Below, one piece after another: positions 25,001-37,000 of a stretch of DNA of 64,000 bases (its first letter is position 1; each line of letters starts with the position of its first letter). The translations under genes were made by a program, and so were the position numbers. Below the pieces are notes generated by a model, which saw nothing but the letters and a program-made list of their open reading frames with translations, was not told where the DNA came from and made no database searches. Source of the stretch: Anisus vortex (taxonomy: Eukaryota > Mollusca > Gastropoda > Planorbidae); the NCBI GenBank assembly GCA_949126835.1, contig OX421499.1:8139026-8203025 (forward strand). The letters are read 5' to 3'.

Positions 25001-28000
25001 TAAATCAGAGACTATAATAAGATGCTATATAAGTAAATCATAGACTATAATAAGATGGACCGTTTGCTCAAACTTTTTTTTCCGTGCGCAACCAATAAGG
25101 CTGTCTTAAATTACTTCTACGCTCCTCGTTGTTTCCTAACTGTTTCCGCTTTATACAACTTACGATTTCAATTTTAATTTTTCGTTGAGAAAATCGAAGC
25201 GGTCTTATTATAAAATATAATAATATAAAACGTAAGTGCAAAGGAAACAACGAGTCATCATATAGCAGAAATACTAAAGCAAGCGGTCCATGTATATTAT
25301 AGTCTATGAGTAGACTAACTCTTAGTGACTATTGAGCCCCAATAACCCAAAACCATTACTGTACTTGTGTATACATAAATGCCTACTAATAAAAAATAAA
25401 CGGAGATGACAATGTTAATATGAGAGGCAAAAATACATTCTTTTAGGATAATACTATGGGATTTTTTATCTTTTGACCATAGACTATAATAAGATGGACC
25501 GCTTGCTGTATTTTTGGAGCTTATATGTACTTTTCTTTCCGTGCGCAATCAATAAGGCTGTTCTAAATTACATCTACGCATCTCCTTTTTTCTAAAATGT
25601 TTTCGCTCTATAGAAATTTCGATTTTTATTTTTATTTTTCATTGAAAAAAATCAAAGCGATTCAAGAAAACGCAAGTTCAAAGTATTATACAAATCGGGA
25701 ATTCCGAAAAGCAGTCTTTCGAGTCATCATATTGCAGAAATACTAACGCAAGCGTTCCACGTGTATTATGGTCTATGCTTTTAACATATCGCTTTATTCA
25801 CAAGACTTAATTAGGTGTGACATTTTCAACTGGGATGATCGTGAAGTTCGGGTGAAATTTACCGCCATTTTCGTAAACAAAAAACATGCTTTTGGTGATG
25901 TTTGACAATTGATTTCAACATCGACAGCCATTTCTAGTCTTTTAGAAATATACAACGGCTACAAGACTAGTTCTGAGGAATCCGTTTTTAATATCAAAAG
26001 TGAGAAGGCGATAATTAATACTCAAAGTGTTAATCGCGTTAGGCTAAATGTAGCTTTTGTTTATAAAATAAGTTAGTCAAGAGTTGCGTCCTTGGTAATT
26101 AAAAAACACAATGTGGAGATTCATAAAAAAAAACAACACGAAAATTCTTTTGCATCAAGCATTTAGTTTGGGATTTTAAATAGGTGATTCTTCAAATCCG
26201 ACATTTACAATCAATCGTTTTCTTTTGGCGCCATCTTTTGGAAATGAAATAAAATTTAATTATCTACATATTTTCGTTAAAACCAGTAACGTAGCACACA
26301 GACATGTTTCGAAGAAAATGATCGAATAAGACCGGAAATGTTCTTCTTTTTTACCTTTTATGCATGCATAATCGTTAAGACTTGTCAATGAGTATGCGAT
26401 TCTAAGCTCATCTATAAATTGGGATGAGATGCTTCCGAAGCGTTCTCGGCATCTGCTATAAAGACGACATCCCTAACGAGGATGTAGGAGCCCAGAATTT
26501 GTCCTGCAATCGGCTACTACGACAATGAACAATGATTTTGTTTGTCACATAGTACAAAAGTACAATAAAGGCCTAATCAACGACACACCAAGAGAATTAT
26601 AACCTTGGGTAAATAATATAAAATTATATCCCCGACGACCTCCTGATAACAGCAACATAAAAAAAAGAGTACTTGGTAATGGTACGGCCTTATCTCAAGA
26701 TCTCAAAGACTCATCAAGACGATTCTGCAGAGCACAGCAACTAGAAAGTAGAGAAGTATCATGGCTGGCTGATGATTCTTTTGAAAGATTCTCACTGATA
26801 ATGGAACAAATAGCTCCTAAATATCTCTGTTCTTGTCCTTATTGAAAGAAGCCGACCACTTCGACTAGATGTGATGCGGGTGTGCATGATCTTGAAGGAT
26901 TTTATAGGACAATTAATTTAACTCCATAGGAAGACCAAGGCCAAAAAGCAAAGGAGATTATTTACAGAGAAAATCGTTAAATCATTTTATATTTACTACA
27001 AAATAAACATATTTGTGATTATCATCCTTTTTACATGAATTTAAATCAAATACAATATTTTAAACTAAACTATAACATTATGATAATTATTGTCTTAACA
27101 TTATCTTTTGTTCATTAAGTTAAGGATAATATTAAATATATTTAACGTTTAATGTGTTTTAGCGTCTTAACCGATACCACTATCATAAAGCGGAATAAAT
27201 AGGTAGTAATCATGCAAACTAAGTAGTTAATGTAATGTTTGAAAATATAATATAATTTCTTTAGTCATATAATATTTAAATAATAATTAAATACGTTTTA
27301 CAGTTTGATCATTTTAAAGTTATAAATATTTTGTACTCGATGCATTCTTTTATAAAATAAAAAAAAATGCATATTATAAATATTATCGCAAATAAAACCG
27401 GTTTATTATCTCCCTTTAATTAAAAACGTTTCCACATTTTATTCAATAAGGATGACAAACAAGTTATGTTTTGCAATATAAAATTATTTATTATTTCTTT
27501 ATATAAATCCAACATTATGATATTTATTACAAGATTTAATTATTGGAGGGTTAAACAAATATGGTTAAACAGTTGTAAATAAACATTTCATGAATTAATG
27601 TTTTGTCCATTTAAGGAATTTACATTTTAAACATTAATAATAACAGAAAAAAACATAATATAGTGCTATTAAAAAAAAACTCCTTTATTTATTAAATTAA
27701 TAATACTAATAAATTTGTTTAAGAATTACTTATATATATCCTATACTATAATACGAGCAAAAATTGTATGTATATATATATATGTATGTATGTCTGGAAA
27801 TTTTCTTCAAAAGCGCTCTAACGATTATCTTCATGTTTTAATGCACGACTTGTTTCACCTAAAAAAAAATCTACAGCTTTTCGGCCCCACAAATAAAAAT
27901 CGGAAATGGACGTTAGACAAAAATACACATTAGATTTATCGTAGATATTGATTTTGGCCGTGAAAACATGCCATTGCTCGACCCACATGTAGTGCGGCTT

Positions 28001-31000
28001 TCAAAAGCGGTGTTTTGTTGCGTCGCAGTTATGACGTTTCGGGAATACCCGTAGGCTTACTAGCCTACAGCAGAAAGAAGTTTAATTTCTTGTTTAGACT
28101 ACTGCTGCGCACCGATGAAAGAAATAATTTAAAGCAAGACCAAGTGTAATTTATGTAATGCAGGGGTGTGCAAACTACAGCCAGTGGGTAACGCGCGGGC
28201 GGACAAATGATAGTGTGCGGCCCACGCGGCTTATTTAGATTAGAACGTCTTCAATATATTTTAGATTAAACTTCAATATATTTTAGATACAATTTAAAAA
28301 AAAAGAAAAACAAATACATATTTACGAATTAATTAATAGTTAGATAATAGTTTGCCGTTTAAATAATAACAGAATTAGATGAAGTTTCACCAAACTAAAG
28401 GTCTATTTTTAACTTTCTTTCTGACATTTTTTTGAAAAAAAAACACCTCTAAAACTTTGTTGTGTTTAAGCAATGAATAGCTGTATATAGTATACACTGT
28501 AGCAGATTACACTACACTGTATATAGTGTTCACTGTAGCAGTATACACTACGCTGTATATAGCATACAATGTAGCCGTATACTCTACACTGTAAAAAATA
28601 AACACTGTGTTAGTATCCACTTTTTAAAAAAATTCAATGAATGTTTCATTGAAAATATGACATTGTATGATTTGCTTATAAAGGCCTACCAAAGTAAGAT
28701 ATATTAGAATATGTTAACATTGTGAATTCGAAATTTGGTAAACTAGAAAAGATGTAAATTCAGTATATTCGTATTTTCCTCATGACAATAGTCAGAAGTG
28801 TAATATACTCTTAGTTTTATTGAGGGGCGGGGGGAGGGAGAAATTAAACATATCATCTAACGTAGCCTATATATATTATTATCTTTTCAATTACAGTATT
28901 TTCAATGAATAACATAATTTCACCTTTAATTATTTAGTATTTAAGTTTAATGCTCAAAAGTTTGAAAAAATAAATTAAAAATGTTTATCATACCATTGTT
29001 TAATTAATCAATATTATATTTTGCCGCGAAAGTTTATTTTAAATAGTAACACAAATGGAGGATATTAGATAATGTTAACACCAAACTATATTTTTTTACT
29101 TTTTTGTCAAACAATGTTTGCAATAATACATTGAAAACATTGAAAATCTATATATATAAGAAGATCGTGTTTGTGTCCCCACGGATCCCCATTGGTCAAT
29201 TTGTGAGTTTGTGTCACTGACTTATTTAGGCCTAGTCCTATATACTGTCTAATAGCTTTTCACATCTGACATGTGCCTTCTCTAGCTAAGTTGTTAACGT
29301 AGAGGACTGCTGTGCGGGCGACCCGGGTTCGATTCTCCAGTTAGACTATGCCTATTTTTTTTTACCCGATTTACATTTATTCGTAGACCTTTTTAATTCA
29401 TATCAAACATGTTTGCCGGCCGTAACTCATTCTTAGCTTGAATGGGTTGAGGGAGGGAGTTAAAAAAATTGACATAATATTATAGGAAAGTTTGACAGTT
29501 GTTAAAATTAATTAATTAATTAATTGGTCATTTATATAGCGCCTCACTCCATGCTAATAAAAGCATGCTCAGCGCGCTCACAAAAACGAAACGACAATAA
29601 CACTCCAAAATAGTTTTAAATAAGGTTTCGGCCGATGGAGGCACGAAACGACACAATAACATTTTAAAATAGTTTCAAACAAGTTTTTTGCTGATGGATG
29701 TGTACTTGATCAACTTAGTTGAAAAGAAAAGTCTTCAAATTCTTCTTGAATGCCTTTTTTGACACAGAGTTTTTCAGTGTCTCAGGTCTCAGGTAAGCCG
29801 TTCCACTGTGAAGGCGCCACAGATTCAAACGAGCGTACACCAATAGGAGAAGGGGTAGAAGAACTAAAAATTGTAACATAATTCACGATATTTTAAATTT
29901 AAACTTTTCATTTTCAGTCTTTTAAATAATAATAATAATAATAATATTTGTATAGCGCTGCCAACAAACATAATGTAAGCTCAGAGCGCGTTTAACATAC
30001 AAATTAACTAAGAATACGGCTATTACCCCAGGCCAGGTGACAGAGCTAAATTGATGATTAAAAAAAGAGAAAACAAATAAATGTAGCATTAACCGACCCA
30101 ACCCATAAATAAGACAGTAAGTTTCTAAAGCATGTTAAATGTTATCTAAGGTAAATATTGAAATAATGAATTTTTAAGTTCTTTTTGAAAGTAACAGTAG
30201 AGCTTGTTCGCCTCAGTTGAATGGGAAGTTGATTCCACACCTTCGGACCGGATACTGAGAAGCTCTAAGGCCAACGGTCGTCAGAGAGAAACGGGGCTCT
30301 TCCAGAAGCGATAAGTTTGCAGAACGAAGTGTTCTTTGCGGGACATAAGGTGTGATTAGTGCCTTGAGATAGGACGGAAACTCGTTGTTAAAAATGCACT
30401 GATGGTAAAGTAGCACCACTTTATACTCAATTCTGGCTTTCACGGGGAGCCAGTGGAGCGAGCGTAGAAGGGCAGTTTCCGAGTCTCTTTTAGACTTGCA
30501 CATAACCAAACGCACAGTAGGCCTACTGTTCTGTATTCGCTGTAGTCTGTCGATTTAATGACATAAATGACATATTTTTCTGTTAGATTTAAAACTGACA
30601 ACTCTAGCCTACATGTTTTTTTGGGGGGTTTAAAATGAGAATTAAGTTGTTCGTTTTTTTTTTTTGGGGTGGGGGGGGAAGGGGGGTTATCGGGTTAAAT
30701 CTAGATATTAGACTGCACAAATAAAAATCTGCTTCGACTGTTAGAATTTAAAGCCCATGTTATTCATAGTAGAAAAAAGAAAAAGACAAATACAATTTAT
30801 TGGTCTGGTAAAGACGTATTTTTAAAATTTATGCACTGTTGTTTTACATACACATAATGATAATAATAATAATAACGGTGCTTACATAGCGCATATCCCG
30901 TTGGTGACAGTTCTATGCGCAGACGACAGTTACAGAATACAGACAGACAACTAAATATGTGGTAATACGCTAATTCTGCTGACGAAATAGGTGAGTCTTC

Positions 31001-34000
31001 AGCCGGCTCCTGAAGGTGTCAAAGTTAGGGCTCTGGCGAAGCTGTAGTGGGAGGTGATTCCAAGCGGACGGTCCTGCGTAGGAAAATGAACGTTCGCCAG
31101 CGGACACTAGCCTCACACGAGGGATCCGCAGAGTAAGCGCGTCAGATGCCGAACGAAGTGGGCGGGAATGGGTGTAGAGCTCCATACAAGAGCGAAGATA
31201 ATCCGGGGCGCAGTTATTCAGGCACCTATAACAGAGGGAAGCCAGCTTATATGAGATCCGGTTGTTGATGGGTAGCCAGTGCAGAGATCGGAGCAGAGGA
31301 TTGATATCATTTGACTTCTTCTTCTTGAGAACTAGTCGGGCTGCGCAGTTCTGGATACGTTGGAGTCCTTGAAGGGAGGAGGCCGAGAGACCAGCCAAAA
31401 GCGAATTACAATAGTCCAAGCGGGAAAATAGGAGAGAGATGATGAGCTTAACACAAGCTTCCTTGGTGAGATAACGACGGATGGCGGCATTACGACGCAG
31501 ATGGAAGAAGCAGATTTTGGTGAGGAAGGAGATGTGGGTTTGCATGGACAGCGTGGAGTCCAGATAGACATGATGTTAAGGTACAAGCACCTGCTCTTTA
31601 TATTACCGATCGAATGATCGGTCACCTGGTACTGTTTAATTAAAGAAGATGAGTATAAACAAATTCTTGTATATGTTAAAAGGCTGTATCAATTAATGAG
31701 CAGTCAAGTGTAGGTGACCTCTTTGTATGCTTAAATAGTTTTCATGTGCGATAGAAATCTGTTCACAAGTGTAAGTTGAAAGCTGAAAGTAAAAGACCGA
31801 ATGCCTTGCAGTTGAGAATAGAAGATGACTTTAATAGCAGCTTCCTTCAAGATTTTGTCCGCAAATGAACACATTTGACCGCCCATTTTTCAACGTTTAA
31901 AATTCAACCTTGCTGCATTTTAAAATTGCCAATATCCCACAACTTACAATTTAAAAAATCTACATCTATGAGGATTGTTGTAAAATCGTACCAGTTAGAC
32001 TTGATGTGGTATGGGCAAATGAGTCAACATCAATTTGAAAGTCTTGCATTTGTTAAGAAATCTCCGCTTTGAATGCTTCGAGGTACTTCTAAAAGAGCCC
32101 AACTATCTATCTTAATAATATGCCTTAATATAGGGATGTACATGTAATCAAGAGGGCACGGTGGCCGTGCGGCATCACGTTCGGCTGGCGTATCAAAGGT
32201 CCAGGATCGAATCCTGGCGCATACTATGATTTTTTCCCGGATCTGGAGGGTGGTTCTGAGTCTACAAGGCTCTGACGAGTACTTGACCTTAGTTGGGGTA
32301 AATCAAAGGCGGCTATGCATAGTACTGGCCACACAATCTCCTAGTAAGCCGTGGCCACAGAAACTGGTAAACGCTGCTTCAGCGGACCTATGGATCAATT
32401 CGGTCCGACGGACACTTTACTTTTTTTTCATGTAATAAAATGTTTTTAAATTGATTTTACGGCAAGATATGTCCAGTTTCAAGGCAAAACTACATCAGAG
32501 GTTATGTCGATGTGCACAAACTTGAAAAAAGCATGATCAATTTTGAATGAATCTGACATTGCTGCTGTACGAACTAAGAGCAAAAAATTATTTCTCATCA
32601 TCTCCATGACTCAGCATCGAACCCTGAAGAAGTCCTAACCTACATTTACAAAGAGAACCTTGAAAATGGATTTCCTAATATTTGTGTAGCCCTTCGTATT
32701 TTGCTTACGTTGCCACTTTCCGTTTTCAAAACTTAAGCTAATTGAAACCTATCTGAAGAGACTTGTGGGTCTGGCGACAATTTCTATTGAAAGTGAGATA
32801 GCAAGACAGTTAGACTCAAAAGCCCTCATACAAGAATTTGCTAAGCAGAAAGCAAGAAAAGTACCATTAGGGTTTTAGTTTTAGTCTATATGAGTATAAA
32901 TACTGGTAATCAGAGTTTAAAAAAGACTTTTGGACCGTAGTTAAGAATACAATAATCCAATATCAAGCAATATCATGTAGTGTATTTTTTAAATGTTATA
33001 AAAACATAAAATATATCTATAATCTAACTGTGAGTTTCGGTTTGTTATCAAGAGAACTGTACGTAATGCAGGTATAAAATCTATAAACCCATATATCTAA
33101 TGTAAAACTGTTTGTTATGTAGGCTAATCTTTCTAATAATAATTTAGATGTCTATTATTAATCTATAATGCAAAGCCATTGTTACTTTTCATTCAACTGT
33201 TTTATTTACATTTCACAGTCATCAATTAAAGGTTATAAAATAAAAAATTTTGTTGGGCTATAATAATTATTAACAAAAACACATTTTTGAAGTTCCATAC
33301 CCGGCAGACCCCGCCGAAGGCTCTGTAATGTTGGCGCAGAATTTGTTTTCACCTAGGGCGTCAAAAACCCTAGAGCCGGCCCTGTTCACTTAAGACAAAC
33401 ATCACTTTACACAAACGAAACATTTTTATTACTTCGCATTAACATTTCTTAAGCACAACCTGGACTACATAAACATTACATGGATATTTCAAGTTACAAG
33501 ATCATTTCCTTTGTATTACATAAACAAAGCGTGGATATTATCCAAACAATTTATTTCATGGATAGGGGCCTATTACAGATACACATCATAGACACAGACA
33601 TGCCCATTTAACATAAAGTTCAAATATCTTTAATAACATGAAAAGAAATCGTAATTCGGACCAAAAATTAGTAATTACATTTTTTTTTTTTATTAAAAAT
33701 GGCACTGTAATAATACTCTACTTAATGAACATTATTTGAAACACTCCTACAATGTTAATAAATTGGCCAACACCAAAATTACGTGGGCTCTATATGAACT
33801 TTATACTTTACACAGACTTTTTTTTTATATTTAGCTTTTTATTATTTTGTCTAATTGTATTATTTGCTATTTTCCTTTCATGATCAAATATTTTATTTGT
33901 GCTTAAAGTGGGATATTAACATTAATGATAGATTATATAAACTTTTCAGCTGCCGATGGCACATTTTACAATTTCCACATGTAGTTGTTAATTTAAGTTA

Positions 34001-37000
34001 ATATTTCTGTAAATTTGAAATTTTCGACAAGAATGATATCGATAGGGCATTATTCAAATATATCCTGTCAAGAGATCAGAACATTCTTGGAAAGACTCGC
34101 TCAAGACCGGCATGGCTGGACAGCCCTTGTTGGTGGACTATGCCCCGATAGGGGTAGTAGGCGTAAGAAAGTAAGTATTAAGTTAGACACGAAAATAAAA
34201 ATCTGAGTATATTGGAGATAATAAAAAAAGTATTTTTGTCCTCAAATTCCCAATTTCATAAGCAGGTTAAAAAAAAAGTTACAGTTTCGTAACAATGCGA
34301 TTTTTTTTTTAACAATAAGCACTTGTGTGGATATTACATAAATACTACTGGGATATTGTAACATCTGAATTATAAGGTGTAATAATCATCAATTTATTTC
34401 CCATTACATTGGTCTCCTCGTTCTCTGAACAAACATCCATTGTGAATAATAGTTGACAATATATAGCTTTATTCACATTTAATCAATAACACAATCTTTC
34501 TATCACTAAATATTATATCTCTGACGTCCAAGTTAAATGCGACTGAATAGCGACTAACTATCTATGACCGTCCAAGTTAAATGCGACTGAATAGCGACTA
34601 ACTATCTCTGACGTCCAAGTTAAATGCGACTGAATAGCGACTAACTATCTCTGACGTCCAAGTTAAATGCGACTGAATAGCGACTAACTATCTCTGACTG
34701 TCCAAGTTAAATGCGACTGAATAGCGACTAACTATCTCTGACTGTCCAAGTTAAATGCGACTGAATAGCGACTAACTATCTCTGACCGTCCAAGTTAAAT
34801 GAGACTGAATAGCGACTAACTATCTCTGACTGTCCAAGTTAAATGCGACTGAATAGCGACTAACTATCTCTGACTGTCCAAGTTAAATGCGACTGAATAG
34901 CGACTAACTATCTCTGACTGTCCAAGTTAAATGCGACTGAATAGCGACTAACTATCTCTGACCGTCCAAGTTAAATGCGACTGAATAGCGACTAACTATC
35001 TCTGACCGTCCAAGTTAAATGCGACTGAATAGCGACTAACTATCTCTGACGTCCAAGTTAAATGCGACTGAATAGCGACTAACTATCTCCCCTTTCTCTT
35101 TCCTTTCTATACCCAGTTACTTTCTTGATTGGACCAGTCAACTGGGCGTTAGCGTTTAAAGAAAATATTTCAACAACAACACGTGATTGATAAAACATGA
35201 AACAATTATTTGATATTTTATAAGCACTGCACGGTTAGGCCTATTCAATAACAATTACATCCTTAATACACATGTCTACATAACAATTAGTTAAATGTAA
35301 TAGAAACATTATATAAACGTAACGTAATGAAAGCCAGCTGAAGAAATCACGAGACAAGCTCTCCAATGAAACCCACAGGGCCAGAGAAAAAGCGGGCAGG
35401 CCCAAGACAACGAGGAGAAGATCGTGCAAGGAAGAAATGAAGCAGTGCTGCATGACATCGGGTGAACTAAAGAAATCCGCCAAGAACCAATGTGCGTTGG
35501 AGACTTTTTGCTGAGACCCTTTGTTCCACAAGGAATACAAGGAAATAAGTAAAGTTATATAAAAAAGACATAAATATTTATTAAGCCCAACATATTAACT
35601 ACAACGGGATTGGCAAAACCATTCTGCAAGTCATCACCAGAGGAGGAAGAAATAGAGGAAGACAAAGCAAACGTTGGGAGGATAACGTCAGGGAGTGGAC
35701 AGGAATAAAACTGTGCGATGCAGTGAGAAAGGCAAAGAGACGGGAGGAATGGAGAAGGCTAGTGTACATGTCATCCATGTCATTGGACCACGGGTCCAAT
35801 AGACTACGGGCTATGTAGGATGTAGGTAGGATGTAGGTAGGATGTATGTAGGATGTATGTAGGATGTAGGTAGGATGTAGGTAGGATGTAGGTAGGATGT
35901 AGGTAGGATGTATGTAGGATGTATGTAGGATGTATGTAGGATGTAGGTAGGATGTAGGTAGGATGTAGGTAGGATGTAGGTAGGATGTAGGTAGGATGTA
36001 GGTAGGATGTAGGTAGGATGTATGTAGGATGTATGTAGGATGTATGTAGGATGTAGGTAGGATGTAGGTAGGATGTATGTAGGATGTAGGTAGGATGTAG
36101 GTAGGATGTATGTAGGATGTATGTAGGATGTAGGTAGGATGTAGGTAGGATGTAGGTAGGATGTAGGTAGGATGTAGGTAGGATGTAGGTAGGATGTAGG
36201 TAGGATGTAGGTAGGATGTAGGTAGGATGTAGGTAGGATGTAGGTAGGATGTAAGTAGGATGTAGGTAGAATGTAGGTAGGATGTATGTAGGATGTATGT
36301 AGGATGTATGTAGGATGTATGTAGGATGTAGGTAGGATGTAGGTAGGATGTAGGTAGGATGTAGGTAGGATGTAGGTAGGATGTAGGTAGGATGTAGGTA
36401 GGATGTAGGTAGGATGTAGGTAGGATGTAGGTAGGATGTAGGTAGGATGTAGGTAGGATGTAGGTAGGATGTAGGTAGGATGTAGGTAGGATGTAGGTAG
36501 GATGTAGGTAGGATGTAGGTAGGATGTATGTAGGATGTAGGTAGGATGTATGTAGGATGTAGGTAGGATGTAGGTAGGATGTAGGTAGGATGTAGGTAGG
36601 ATGTAGGTAGGATGTAGGTAGGATGTAGGTAGGATGTAGGTAGGATGTAGGTAGGATGTAGGTAGGATGTAGGTAGGATGTAGGTAGGATGTAGGTAGGA
36701 TGTAGGTAGGATGTAGGTAGGATGTAGGTAGGATGTAGGTAGGATGTAGGTAGGATGTAGGTAGGATGTAGGTAGGATGTAGGTAGGATGTAGGTAGGAT
36801 GTAGGTAGGATGTAGGTAGGATTTAGGTAGGATGTAGGTAGGATGTAGGTAGGATGTAGGTAGGATGTAGGTAGGATGTAGGTAGGATGTAGGTAGGATG
36901 TAGGTAGGATGTAGGTAGGATGTAGGTAGGATTTAGGTAGGATGTAGGTAGGATGTAGGTAGGATGTAGGATTAACTACTCACCTCCACCGTTCCTAATA

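Noticed and set aside
29280..29345. tRNA gene
   Set aside because: Same tRNA-like module of the mobile family, more degraded.
34510..35092. CRISPR-like regular array
   Set aside because: Units are head-to-tail without unique spacers; it is a eukaryotic minisatellite.
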